Positions 48,297 through 60,310 are shown, counted from the first letter of the stretch. The stretch is DNA of 64,000 nucleotides from Reticulitermes lucifugus (GCA_026260175.1 JAKCWW010000013.1:150177-214176); one strand, 5' to 3'. The notes: a model not told the origin generated them from the sequence alone. Numbers and translations are program-made.

Positions 48297-48592
48297 AAAG
48301 GTAAAGGTTAACCTATAACATGCCATAACTAGCATAGGGAGGGGAGTGCAGGTATAACCTTACTCATGCTTAACGTCAGCGCTAGATGGAGGTGGGTGGC
48401 CAAAGCCATGTCCCGGCCGCTCTAGCCCCTGGAAAAAGCCCCAGTACCCATTTTGGAAAAAATTGGATGGACTTTGAGGCCAGGTTGGACGACAGGGAGA
48501 AGAGAATATCTCTTGCCCCCACCGGGCTTCGTACCTTGGACCGTCCAGCCCGTAACAAGTCTGTTCACCGACTACACGATACCTGGCTCCTA
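48297..48592 (-). mobile_element. SINE-B copy, near full length
   Basis: It has an AAAGGTAAAGG tail at the left, 'GCTAGATGGAGGTGGGTGGC' and 'CCGGCCGCTCTAGCCCC' in the body, and 'TTGGACCGTCCAGCCCG' with 'CACCGACTACACGATACC' for the inverted head. It runs in the same order as the 12.2-kb copy. Apparent open frames on both strands are within the element. Confidence 0.85.
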
Positions 48593-48780
48593 ATAATGTT
48601 ATATGGTCAGCTATAAAATGCAGCACTTTCTGAAATCTATATTTTCAGTCAATTCTATGATTTTAAATTTATTTTAAGATTAGTTTTATTAATAGAATTA
48701 CATTTATATATATACGTATATATGTGTGTATGTGTGTATGTGAAATAGTCGGCAACGTAAGAGTTCTCACTTTGTAACTC

Positions 48781-48990
48781 ATTAATTAATTAACTCACAG
48801 GAGCAAAGTCCTTCTTGAAACTTTAATTACCATGCATCTGGTCAAAATATTTGGCGCCTTTTATAAAATCCGAAGGCGCATTATGCTTTTCATAAGAGCT
48901 TATCACTGAGCCTTGTCATGAGCCAGATGAATTCAACCTAGTCTCACTTCTTGTATCGTTAAGATTCCTTTTGTTCCTGTCACTTGTTTA
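48781..48990 (-). mobile_element. LINE-D 3' end with degenerate TTAG tail
   Basis: The plus-strand 'TTAATTAATTAACTCACAGG', 'AGCAAAGTCCTTCTTGAAAC' and 'TTGTCATGAGCCAGATGAAT' match the tail, the 3' non-coding part and the inverse of the DWI.LAQ codons. Confidence 0.7.
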
Positions 48991-49025
48991 CGATAGGAAG
49001 CCGGCAGGCACATAATTAGTTTTGG

Positions 49026-49165
49026 AAGGATCGTAGTGCCTTTGTTTTCAGGGTAAAGTAGCTTAGTGCTGCTTGACTCTGAAGATGAAGGAAATACAAC
49101 ATTTCGAAACGTCGGTAAATATTTACCAGCCGACGTGGCGTAACATCCCAGAAGACTTGAACCGT
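49026..49165 (+). repeat. Family E repeat with hammerhead-like motif and hairpin
   Basis: It contains CTGAAGA (49079-49085), a possible stem GAAG/TTTC, and GAAAC (49106-49110), as in the ribozyme candidates. Here GAAAC continues into a 7-bp hairpin arm (ACGTCGG, partner CCGACGT). The base at the expected cleavage position is G, which is not permitted in active hammerheads. Other copies are at 39396-39560 and 57985-58130. Confidence 0.5.
49109..49136. repeat. Hairpin with nested palindrome
   Basis: The arms ACGTCGG (49109-49115) and CCGACGT (49130-49136) pair perfectly. Overlapping them is the 14-bp palindrome GGTAAATATTTACC (49114-49127). Confidence 0.8.
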
Positions 49166-49169
49166 TAGC

Positions 49170-52100
49170 AATAATGTTGTGAGAACTTTACCTCTCGGAA
49201 GAGAAATTATCCTGCCCAAAGGGCCACCAGAGACAGTCATAGAGAGAAAATAAATAAATACAGGCCTGTCTTGACACATGTAAACAATTCCAGGTGGCTG
49301 GGATTGTGCGGTAGTGCAATATATACATATCGGACTAACATTACCCCATAAATCTTTCGCCTCACCCCTCTGTAACTCAACCCCCAGGTGTGAGGGTTAT
49401 ACCTATGTATCATGGCGACGCTTACGGAAACCTACCTAGCCAGGTCACAGACGCCGTGTTACGTCCAGCATAATAATAATTAAGATGGGGTCAAGTGATA
49501 AATTGCACCTCCACTCCAAATTCACTGTTAACGGTAACACACGAACAGTGAAACAAAGTCCTTTTACCTTTACCTGTAGGCTACATCCACAAAGATTATT
49601 TCTACAGTTCCGTCTGCAAGGGCTGTATTTGTTTGTGCTGTATTCCTATTATCATCAGAGTCAAGTGCCCTACATAACCTCTGGGAATGTATTGAGTTTA
49701 CTGATAAGCAACTAATGAGAATACATGTCTTAGTCGTTAATGATAAGATTTTTTTTAAAAATGTACAATATTAAAGCATAATTGAACGGAGATTCTGTCC
49801 GTCCGCATATTTCATATTTAAAATTAATGAAGAGGCATTAAAAAATTTTAGATTCAGAATTCTTTGCTAAACGTTTAGACAAATCTTAGTTTGTGAGATT
49901 TGCGATCATCACGGAAGTGAAATAAAAATGTGACGATCAAAACAATAGATTCACTTAATTATCGGCACACATCCATCAGCATAAGTGACGTCACGTTCCT
50001 AAAGGGTCTAATACGCGCAGATATTTCCATTCTTATTTTTACTTTGTTTGAGGCACAAATAGAACCATGTAGAAGTTAAACGTAGAGACACCATAGACAA
50101 CATTCCTATATAAAATAAAGTATAGTCCTAGATATACTTAGGATCTACAATGTTCATCCGAAATAATTTTCGACATCTCAGTCTGATACAAAAAGAATGT
50201 TTACATTCAAAGATAATGATTATTGTAGGTCAGTTGTCCTTCTGCCTTTCTCTTTCAAGAAAGTTCATAATTATGTGTGCGCACATAACGTGCAAATATT
50301 TCTCCTTAGACGCCATAGATAAATGAATTTGCTTCAGTAACCTCGTTTAATAAAGTCCTCCTTAAGAAGCTAATAAACTCAAACCATTTGGCAGTATGGA
50401 CTATCTTGCTGGGTACAATATCGAGTTGACTGCAAAATACAGGCAAGAATGAGAAAGGTATTATTTATAGCAAAATATGCCAGAAATATTATAGTGTTTC
50501 TGGTAAACAAAATATGTTTACGAAAATAACTGTAATCATTCTTAGCAACCATGTCAGATTAAATTCTCTTCTTAGTGTTTGGCATGTTGTTGTGTTTGCT
50601 AGTATGAGATCAAGAATAATGTTTGACTCAATAGAAAACTTTATTTTTAAAAAAAGTTTTTACTAAAATTATATAGTAGTTTAGCCTGTTTATGAAAAAG
50701 CCAAATATGTAGCTATTTATTTTATAGTGACATGATATAAAGTGTATTGTAATATAATTTTATAGAGGCTTAGCCTGAAAATGACTTCCATATAATAATC
50801 TAAACTTGTCGCTTTTCATTTTAAACACAAACAATTTTTTAGCAATAAAGTCGGATCAACGGATCCAAAAATTGTTTTGATCTTAACTTTATTACATGTA
50901 TTCTATGAACTGAAAACTGAAACGACGTTCTAACACCAAGTTAGTGTCCATATATATCACTAAATTCTATAACAGACTTTGCACTCAAGATCAGCAATTT
51001 TGGTAGGCCTACATTGAAGCATGTCACCATTTCCAACTATGCAGTGATTTGATAGCTCACCGTACATACGCCTAATCACCCTGTCGGTGCACGAGATTAT
51101 AAATTACTTTTTATATTGACAAAGGCACTTTAAGTAAGCCACGAAGTAAGAAATGAAATCTTGAAGTGTGTTAAGAGAGACTACCTACTTGAATCCTTCA
51201 ATAGCCTACAGGAAACAGTACCTTACCCTCTATCTTTCATTCGACGTCAAGGCATTAGTCTTATTCACAAACATAAGGACTGGTGTGGACCAGCCAGTCG
51301 GAACCAATATTCCAGATACGTCATACACCAGATGGGGCGAGATGGAGGTGGCATCAGATAACGGGATGAAAAAGGAAAATAATCTGAGATGAAAGATTAC
51401 AACGAAAGAAATAAGCTCTAACGGAGAAAACCCCCACTTCTTTACTCTTTTCACTCTTTTAATCCATGAAATCGAAACTCTTATGGGTGTTACTTCGTAA
51501 GAAGTACCAACCTCTCAACCCTCTTTCCACTGGATAAAATTATGGGTTGAACCATCTGGACAATTCTTTTCTTTTGTGAAACGTTATACATGGACAGCTA
51601 TCGTTTATTATAGGTTTTAACAGTATCGGTTCTTCCTCTCTTTCTAACATCTCCTTTCTCTGAGAGACTATACAAAAGGTAACCGTATTTCCTTGTAAAA
51701 AAACCCCACCCACCTAAATCTTGTCAAATATCTTCGAAAAGCCGTGGCTTCTTCTTTACTTGTCTGAAGTTGAAAGCAATCATATACACTTCTAAGTAGC
51801 TGTGACTGGAGATAAAAATATTGCTTTTAGAAATGGATAAGAGTTCTTATTTTTGGTTTAGCACCGTTTATGATTTACGTATAATATAAGTTAGGGTTAT
51901 AGAATGTAGCAAAGTCACTTCTGTATTTGTTCTCAAAATGTGTAAATTCTCTTTCTAAACATGAATAAATAACCTCTTATATTAATCGACGAAGAAAGCC
52001 TGCAACTATAGAGACAGTGTTTAATAAAGTAAGATTTCCAGCCGTTCTTTACATTAGAAGGCTTTCAACACATTGCAGGTGAGAGAAAGTTTCGCAGCTT

Positions 52101-52325
52101 ACGGCTTATATTTTAAACCGAGTTCAATCAAAATTTTATTAATTTCGTAAATAAATATAATGTAAATTGTTGCTCTGAGACTTTATTTTAAATATATATA
52201 ATATATAAAATCTGACTATTTTTTTAAAAACCTCTTGGAAACTGACATGGTTACAAAGCATTAGTCATGAAATCTGCATAGAATAGACTACTTCTGAGAC
52301 GTACGTGTTCTTGTGAGAATAAGTG
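49170..52325. other. AT-rich sequence, nothing recognised
   Basis: One perfect TGACGTCA at 49986-49993. Two overlapping opposite-strand frames near 51.2-51.5 kb are not recognisable. No repeat-family member is supported. Confidence 0.4.
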
Positions 52326-52329
52326 AAAC

Positions 52330-52440
52330 TTTATCGATATAATGGGAGTGCCATGTGAGAGTGCCGACTGGATTCACCTGGCTGCGAGTGGGGGCGAATG
52401 AAGACTTATTGTGATAAAGGTAATGAACCATAAGCTAACA
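52330..52440 (+). mobile_element. LINE-D fragment
   Basis: 'AGTGCCGACTGGATTCACCT' and 'GGCTGCGAGTGGGGGCGAAT' encode SADWIHLAA, the ADWI.LAQ block of LINE-D. The following 'GATAAAGGTAATGAACCATA' matches the V.xVMNL block. Confidence 0.55.
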
Positions 52441-52582
52441 TAAAATTTTGGGAATGTATTTACAAGCTTGATAATTAACAGCTCCTCAAGGAAAGCTCTC
52501 TCGTTCAGTTAGTTGAGGTCAAGGTAAAGGCTACTTAGTCTACGAAACTGGGCCAGTGCAATTATTTATATTAAAAGTTTTA

Positions 52583-52873
52583 TTCTTGGGGCGCAACAGC
52601 CCTACTCGGGCCTAGGCAGCCTCATTTTTGAGGTTTCGAAATCACACACACAGGCACTCACAGAAACACACACACACACAAACACACACACACGCCTTCA
52701 ATATGACTTTTCTGTAAGAGGGTTCTATCCGCCGCAGAGACCTCTACCTGACAACACAAAACATTCAAAGGAGACAGACATCTATGCCATCCGGCGAGAT
52801 TCGAACTCGCAATTCCAGCAAGCGAGCGGCCGCAGACCTACTCCTTAGAGGGCACGGCCACCGGGATCGGCAC
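52583..52873 (-). mobile_element. SINE-C copy with internal (CA)n
   Basis: The inverted head reads 'GGCGAGATTCGAACTCGCAA', 'GAGCGGCCGCAGACCTACTC' and 'GGCCACCGGGATCGGCA'. The left end 'GGGGCGCAACAGCCCTACTC' and 'GGGCCTAGGCAGCC' matches the 3' end of the 44.8-kb copy. A CA-rich microsatellite (52645-52693) lies at the same internal place as the TG tract of that copy. No clear target duplication was seen. Confidence 0.85.
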
Positions 52874-53637
52874 TTATAAAGTTATTTAGTGACTTTCTTT
52901 TATCAGCTATATTATGGCTATCTATATAACACAATATCTCTCGGTTTGTTTGAAGAAGAAGACATTAAAATGGAAATATATCATAACACCTCATTTCGCC
53001 CACTACAAAAGAATAGCACACTATATTTTCTCGAACATGTAACAGATTCCCAAACAAATTTCCATCATGTAGAGTGGCACGTCTTAAGAGGGAACGCCTC
53101 CCAAGTCAAAACTACAGATTACTACCAATAACAAAACTAATTTCGTTTCAGAAAACAAAAAAACAAAATAACCGATCGCCCACAACTCTAAGCACTTTTT
53201 GTAAGATGAAAGGTGTGTATTTCTTTAAGTCTTCAGAGAGATCGTATATAGGAGTGATGTCTATAAGCCACGGAACATCAAGTAACGCCTTGTGTGATAG
53301 GTAATTACTAGAGAGGTTCATTCCAAATGTCAGTTGTTTTTATTATGAAAATATTCGACGGCAGCAAAGTTTGTTGCATCCATCTTTGAACTTTAATGAT
53401 CACCTTTCTGATGTGCCATTACGAAAAGTACGCAGAAGAGTGAGACAGGCTCTACAATTAGAATGAGACACATCTACTTAAGGGCTGCCCACAGTGTTGA
53501 TCGTGAAGTTAAAGTTGTAGGGCTGAAAGATGTCCTATTTTAAGCATCAATTGGTTTTGTGTCCAGGCTACAGAATTCAGAATTTGTAGAACTTAGTTCG
53601 ATTGTTGAAAATTTGCAGACGATTCTCTACGTATCGA

Positions 53638-54057
53638 TGTCAACTAACTAACAGCTAACAAATTAACTAACTACTAACTAAATAAATAACAAATTAAATA
53701 ACTAACTAACTAAATCCGAAGATCTGAGTTCTTCTGGAGAACATAATACTTCTAAAAGCAGTAAAAAATTCTTCATGATTTGTGGAAACCGAAAGTCAAT
53801 TACCGTGTTTATAAAAGTCGCCACTTGTCCCTATCTTGAGCCAGATGAATCCAGGCTACGACCTACTCTGCTGTTTCTTTAATATAAGTTTTAATATTAT
53901 CTTCTCCTCTGCACTTATGTCTTCTAAGTAGTTTCTTTCGTTCAGGATTCCCCATCACAACCCTATAAGTGTATTGATGTCGTCCTAACATAATGTTACT
54001 ATAGCATCTGTGCAGGTGAAAGTGATCGAGACTATTTTGTGTATTTGTAATGGCCAT
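53638..54057 (-). mobile_element. LINE-D 3' fragment with long degenerate tail
   Basis: On the minus strand YRVVMGNPERKK, LLRRHKC and EDNIKTYIKE give the LINE-D tail block. Then come the inverse of DWI.LAQDRD, the 3' non-coding part and about 75 bases of TTAG/TTTAG-type units (plus 53640-53716, CTAA and variants). Confidence 0.8.
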
Positions 54058-54059
54058 GA

Positions 54060-57000
54060 ATTTTATTTGATAGTCATAAATTGTAACGTCTCAAGCAATG
54101 GTGAATCCTGGTGTGGAGTTCAGGCTTAGCAGAAGGGGTCATTGGAAGACATAGTGCCCCTTTCCGCTGAACCTGACCTCTGGATCAGGATTCGTCACTG
54201 GCCTCAAAATTGCCACGAAATTTATTTTAATATGTAGTACATTATAATTCGCTCAGAGCTGTTACAGTATCTAAGTAGAGCAGGTTACAGTGAGTCGTAA
54301 TGTATAGGGAAAAATTATGTCTACAGAAATTTCAATGGGATCTATATTATAGATTATCATTTAGAAAAAAGGACACATATAACGATTTAATGTTTCACAT
54401 GCTGAGATTAACCTAAGTACATTTAAATACTCAGCTCGTAATGCGCAGGCAACCCTTTCCGTCTAGATTATAAAAACCAATAAGTGAAGAGCATTAAATG
54501 ATCCAAGTTTGTTTGGAGATCCACATGAAAGGCATAAGTATGATCTATGGGGAAAGTAGAATGTTTGGACGTTAAACCGGGTGGCACATAAAGTAAACAT
54601 CGATCCTCAAAAGGTTAAGACTGAATGTTGAGAGCTCGACTGTCGGGATGAGATTCGGATAGAATTCTGCATAATTGTTTTAAATAACTAGTACGGCCTT
54701 CGTGGTGTCAAATATTCCCTTCTCAGAGACTAGCAAAAAAGGCACCTTCTACTTTAGTTAAATCTAAGGTACAGGAAATGTTATTAATTCTCTTCGAATA
54801 TACTCTTAATTTCCTTTCAGACAGAAATGTTCTTATCTGAAACCCTAAAAATATTCATATAAACTTTGCAAAAATATTTGTACATCCCTAGATTACCACG
54901 ATGATGTAATGAAAACAGTGTGTCAGAAAGAGATGGAATATGGCAATCATTGGTTCCGGAGAACATCAAGTTCAAACTTCATTCGTTTTCATTACAGGAT
55001 GCATAATTCTCAGGGAGCATAAGTGGCCTAACTGAGCCCTAATCCATCCTTCTTGCAAAATAAAAGAGTGCCATTTGGTTACGCGTGCCTCTTACGCAAA
55101 ACGAAAAATAGTATAATCTTTTTTCCATAAAATGGGCAATTGCCAAGAAAGAACCCGCTGTTCCCACAGTCCCTTGAAAAGAATTTTGACGAAAACACGA
55201 CCCTTCAGTCGGGTAGACCGATACCACGGGTTAAAATTTCGTGATAATTAAATTGCACCGTTTGCTATAAATAAAAAGACATTACAATTTTAAGATTAAA
55301 ATACGAAACACTCACTTTAAGAGCCGCACTTGGACCGCCATAAGAACTAGCATTAATACCAGCTTTCGGATTACAAAGGAACATGTGATGGAAATTAAGG
55401 CGTCAAGAAGATGTCAGAGGTTCAATTGAGTCATTGAAGTAGGGTTTCGCCTTTCTAACCAAACTACCAGACACGGGAGAAGAGTTAAGACACGAAATTT
55501 CATGTATGTATCGATATATTACAGTGGACAGTTTAATGAGACACACAACTCCATTGAACCTGAATTCCATTTTCTTTGGTAGAAGTGTGCGTCTATATAC
55601 GGTGTGAATTATAACAAATGTAATATAATATTACAATAACACACATATATATGCACTTGCCTGTGTTTGTATTTGAACGTGGGCGTGTACCACTTAATTA
55701 ACAAGTCAAAAGTGAGCAGTTAAATCTTCAAGATATGAGTTAGGATTGAGGTTTAGTGAAGTTGTACCAATTCCCAATCTCCATTGCTGTAGAAAGTGGA
55801 AATATGTCGCATATACTACTCTTGCGCCAACTTATACATGTAACTTATTCTGTTTGCGGGTTTCTGGTTGGCAACTTAATGATACTTTTTGGGCTGACGG
55901 GGGTCAGTTGGTTTGTTCGTAAAAGAATAGGAGGGAGAGAGAGGGCGTTTGCAGTTAGAGAATACCTACGTTAATATACGAGGATGGTAAAGATAGAAGT
56001 TTCTGATCACCAAATCACATGACTGTCTTAACGTCTGGTGTTTTGATGGAGAGGAACAGAGGAAAAGGCAGAAGGTCAGTAGCTGCACTCAGTGTTCCTA
56101 TGTGTGGCAGTTACATGTGTGAGTGAGGGAGAGTGAAACAAAACGATAAACCGAATCCAATGGCTTAATTGAACTCTTGGCTCGGATTCCTTAGGACTTT
56201 AATTTCATCACACGTTTGCTTTTAGTCTGAAGGTTTATGGTAAAGATAGTTCATATGGCGCTTCCTATGCTAATAAAAACGTGAAAGTGAATTGTAGAAT
56301 AGGCTTAAGGGACGTAATGTGATAGTATAAAACACAGTAGAATGTACAGAAAATAGTTATAGTAATTATAAAGAGAAAGGATGAAGGATATGTAAAATGT
56401 TAAAATGTAAATCAAATAAAGAACAGGTTTGGAAAGTAATGTGCAGCAGGGATCTTATTAATGAATAGAGAGTCACTACAAAGTCAAGTACAGAAATCAC
56501 GTAGTTAATACTCTCTAATAAGATATCTGTAAGAATATTATTTCTAGTTAATTGCAAACAAATATAATTTCGTGATTTTAGGTTCTTACAGTGTTCTTAA
56601 TAAAGACTAAAATCTTCAGGATTACGGTGTAGGACAGTCCAATAACTTTCTTGGACCAACTTAAAGATGGAGAGAGAGAAAGCTTCTGCGATATATACAA
56701 ATACATATATATATATATAACTATAAATTAAGGCAAGACTATATCCTCGAAGACATCGCTGCCGAAGTACAAGCTCTGTCGTAAAACGTAGGCAGCTCTG
56801 TGAAGCAGATTGCTTCGTGATCAGCAGATCTGCTGATAGTCATTCAGTTAATAAATTTCCCCCTTTCATGAAACGCTTTACACAGTAGGTGAATTACCAG
56901 ACATCTGTAACTAACTATTCATCAATAAATGGAATTGGGTAACTGACTGAAAGATCAAGCACTTTTATGCCCGCAAAACAGGTCCACAGAATCCTTCAGG

Positions 57001-57520
57001 TTGTTGGTTTAATCTCACGGACTGATAGAATATGAAGGTAAAGAGACAAATCTCTGCTCTTCCAAACAATAAAACCTCAGGTCTTCTCTTATCCAGTCAC
57101 TTGCTGGATTCAGCCGTCACAACCCATGCTAGGAATCCTAGACACTGGGCCTCCTGTATCGTTCATTTCTGGGACATTTCCCGTAATTGCATTTACAATT
57201 ATACAATCATCAAGCAGACACCGAAATAAACAAGTTTGCTTCGTTTCAATGACATCACATAAGGAACATATTTACGTGCTCTCTATTGATGAGAAAAATG
57301 TCATCTGACTCTAAAGTAAGAACTTATATTGTGGGTGCTTAAAAGTAGGGTTTGCAGAATGTATTTTGACATAGGAAGGGATAAGCAAGAGAAAGGTACA
57401 GAAGATTGCTTAAAGTGACAAGCTTTCTATTTTGAAATCTTCATCAAATATTTTGATAAAATCTAGGAGTATGAGAGAGCGGGTTAAGAGACACTTATGA
57501 GAGAGATGAAATGTGCATAT
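54060..57520. other. AT-rich sequence, nothing recognised
   Basis: It holds a (TA)n tract at 56704-56720 and chance open frames. No repeat-family member is supported. Confidence 0.4.
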
Positions 57521-57524
57521 TGAA

Positions 57525-57600
57525 TTACCCACTGACGCGGCGCCACATTCCAGCAGGACTGAGATCTCAAATGCACCCCTGTGAGAGCCTAAAAACTAAT
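57525..57600 (+). repeat. Family E-like 3' segment
   Basis: 'CACTGACGCGGCGCCACATT' and 'CCAGCAGGACTGAGATCTC' resemble the 'GCCGACGTGGCGTAACATCC' stretch that follows the hairpin in the 49.0-kb family E copy. Confidence 0.3.
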
Positions 57601-57654
57601 ATAAAACTACGTTGGAAAACCTGGATTGAAGATACAGCTCGTTATATGTTGTTG

Positions 57655-57725
57655 AAATGGATCTTCAGGAAATAGTATGTGGGAATGTGGATTGACTTTG
57701 ATTGGCATAAATAAGGTCCAGTGAG
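57655..57725 (+). mobile_element. LINE-D fragment, short
   Basis: The frame gives MDLQEIVCGNVD, a stop, then L.LA, in line with the MDLREIG...DWI.LAQ block of LINE-D. Confidence 0.45.
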
Positions 57726-57984
57726 GACTACCGGGGACAAAATTAATATTCGTTTTCACAAAAGGCAGACATATAATTTACCACCTCATATACTATTAGC
57801 GTCTCAATACATTCATAAAGGACGGGAGACATATTATACCACTTGAGCGACTCTCAGCCTCTAAAGGTTTTCTGTTAAAATAAGTTAGATTTATGAAGCA
57901 GAATTTTCAACTGATCATTCCCTTCTACCTCGATATAATTCCGCGTCGCTAGGTAATCTCTTCCCAGGGTTTGGAGAAAAGTTA

Positions 57985-58130
57985 CTGGTCTCACCTTCAA
58001 GGGCCTGACGTCCAAGAAGACAATTCGGATCTTGAAGAGGGACAAAAACGTTTTCTCGAAACGTCGAGGACTGAGTGTCCAGAAGAAGCGAAACTACAGC
58101 CGCACCTCTGTCTAAACCTAAAAACTAGCA
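57985..58130 (+). repeat. Family E repeat with hammerhead-like motif
   Basis: 'CTCACCTTCAAGGGCCTGAC' and 'TTGAAGAGGGACAAAAACG', followed by 'TTCTCGAAACGTCGAGGACT', show the same order as the 39.4- and 49.0-kb copies. The stem GGGA/TCTC next to GAAAC fits, but the core starts TTGAAGA instead of CTGAAGA. Confidence 0.45.
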
Positions 58131-58192
58131 CACAAATATTAATTAATCTCTGTATTGTGCCTCTTTGGCGATATAGAAGGTTAGAAGCTTAA

Positions 58193-58870
58193 TCAGCTTT
58201 CGGTGAAAGGGCGGATCTTCTGCACGCATTTATTGGGCTGGGTGTTGTGAATTAGCCTTTCACTGGCTCCATTTACCTCCTCGCGAATAATCCATGGCAT
58301 GTTGCTTCTTGCATCTAGTGACAGATATCTGATTCTAAATGTCCATTCTCTTGTAGTTGTGTTATTATAAAATGCCATCAGGAAAACGATAATTATACCA
58401 CGCGGTAGGGCTACATATCTTCTCATAATTTGACGCAGCAGAGAGCGACAGAGAAAGAGAGAAATCCTCCTGACATAGTGAAGTGAATGAATTGAACAAC
58501 AAAGGCCAAGTCTGCCGGCTATAAAATTTCTCATCAGAGGCAGCTCTTTATATGTTTTCATTTTCATTTAATATTTAAATCATATATCAAGCATTCAGGT
58601 ATCTTTTTTCTTTCTCTCCCTCCCCATTACCTTTCTCTCTCTCTCTCTCTTTCCTTCTGATGATATAATATAACATCAGATAAAAAGTCTGTCTTAAGCC
58701 TACGTGCCTCAATTTTTTATTTTACACTTTCCTACAAATTGCTTATCAAATCCAGTTCTTCATTGTCCAGAACTGATCAGTCTTATTTTAACATAGCTGT
58801 CTAGGAATACTGTTCTATTTTGCATAGATTCAGAAAAATTCGTCACGTAATTTTCTTAACTAAACAACGA
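58193..58870. other. Unremarkable sequence with (CT)n at 58629-58651
   Basis: A 124-codon minus-strand frame (58193-58567) is the longest here but has no recognisable domain and is judged chance. Confidence 0.4.
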
Positions 58871-58874
58871 AGCA

Positions 58875-58948
58875 TTAGATAACTACTAACTAACAAATAC
58901 TTAATCAAATAAGTAAATACGCAACAAACAAATAAACTAACTAACTAA
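58875..58948. repeat. CTAA/CAAA-type degenerate simple repeat
   Basis: Units of ACTAACTA, AACAAATA and AAACTAACTAAC recall the LINE-D tail in minus orientation, but the LINE 3' sequence that should follow is absent. Confidence 0.6.
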
Positions 58949-58949
58949 A

Positions 58950-59595
58950 CAATATGAAATAAACAGGATAATTTAGGATGTGTAAAGAACTATGGGATAA
59001 TTTGCGGTGTATGCAAAGAATGAGTGCCGTTACTCAACATAAGGGGAGTGAATTTGCTGTACATGTTATATTATAATTTGTATCGCTTGATGATAATTAA
59101 AAATACCCAAACTTCGTCCTCCATTTCAAGTTTACAAAACAAGACCACTTCACCGCGCTGAAGCCAAAGTTAATGCTTAGATAACAGATTCGTTTGCAAT
59201 TGTAATACAAGGCAGAAAATAGAAGAAAAAGTTAAAGTGTTTCACATATATATGGATTGTTGCAAACACAACCACACTCAAACTCACGCTCACTCAACAG
59301 GATAGATTTCCTCTAATATTCTAAATTTGTAGATGGAAGAAGCCTACTTCGAATAGCGTTCTGACGCAGGTCATCAAGATTGATTGTGTCATTTTTCTTA
59401 GTCACTCGGGACAAATACGGCGATATTGCCCCTGTTAGATGAGGAAGTTTTCCCTTTTCGTTCAAGGTTTTTCAGCACCCTGTTAGTCTATTTTGATAAA
59501 TTTCACCCAGTTACAGGCTACTTATAGTGAGTCAATGGTAATTTGTATTTATCATCAAAGACAAACGCTTACTGTATCCAGAAATACCCAACAAA
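58950..59595. other. AT-rich sequence, nothing recognised
   Basis: No feature was seen. Confidence 0.4.
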
Positions 59596-59597
59596 GC

Positions 59598-59641
59598 TAC
59601 ATATTCCGGTCTATATGACCATCTTCAGGCATAAATGTACA
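59598..59641 (-). ncRNA. Degenerate hammerhead-like motif
   Basis: The minus strand reads GCCTGAAGATGGTCATATAG followed by ACCGGAATATGTAGC: core CTGAAGA, stem II GGTC/GACC (perfect), then GGAAT where GAAAC is expected, and GTA at the cleavage position. Stem I pairing is weak. It lies 0.9 kb from the 60.5-kb candidate on the same strand. Confidence 0.35.
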
Positions 59642-60089
59642 GAATTAAAAAACAAGTGAAATGCTTTAAAATATGTTGGAATTTTCGAGATCTCGTAAAT
59701 TTTACAATTAGCGTAACACTAGAATGTTAGGTATTTTATTATTCGGTGCTGTAGGTCTGTATAATCTGCGCTTCTGGCGGCATCGTAAAATAGCTGTAAT
59801 ACTAACACAGCCTCATACGTTTTTTTTTGCCGTGTACTTCATCAATATGTGCAAGAAGAGTATAAGAGTGTAAATGGCCAAATATATGTAAACCGAACGT
59901 GGGGACAAGTTAATGAAAGGGATGCGAGCACAAAACTTCTAAATGTTTATAACCACAGATCTTAGTAAATGTTGAAAAGTGCTTATGAAAATACAGTAGA
60001 AACATACAAATGTGAAATTATTAAAAAAAAAAGTGCCCAGAAAAACTATAGAAGAGTTAAGGTAGAAATTTTAGATGTTACAAAAAGAG

Positions 60090-60310
60090 GCAGTTCATTA
60101 CGTTCCTACAGCCCGTTAGGGTAGGGAGATGTAGGAAGCTACTACGAAGGGAGGATATGACCAGCACGAGAAGCAAGGAATGTATACAGATATTTTGTGG
60201 GGAAACCTCTTGAGAGACGTAGACTTTGAAGACAGAGAAGGCGATGGATGAATTTTAAAGACATATTTGAGGGTTTTATATAGGTGCAAAGTTTCAGGTT
60301 ATTTAAATGA
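60090..60310 (+). mobile_element. LINE-D fragment
   Basis: The frame gives YRYFVGKPLERRRL, then RQRRRWMNFKDIFE, matching Y.VLVGKPEGKRPL.RPRRRWEDNIKMDL. It sits between the two minus-strand hammerhead-like motifs. No tail. Confidence 0.65.

Noticed and set aside
58193-58567. 124-codon minus-strand frame
   Set aside because: No family is recognised and there is no support beyond length.
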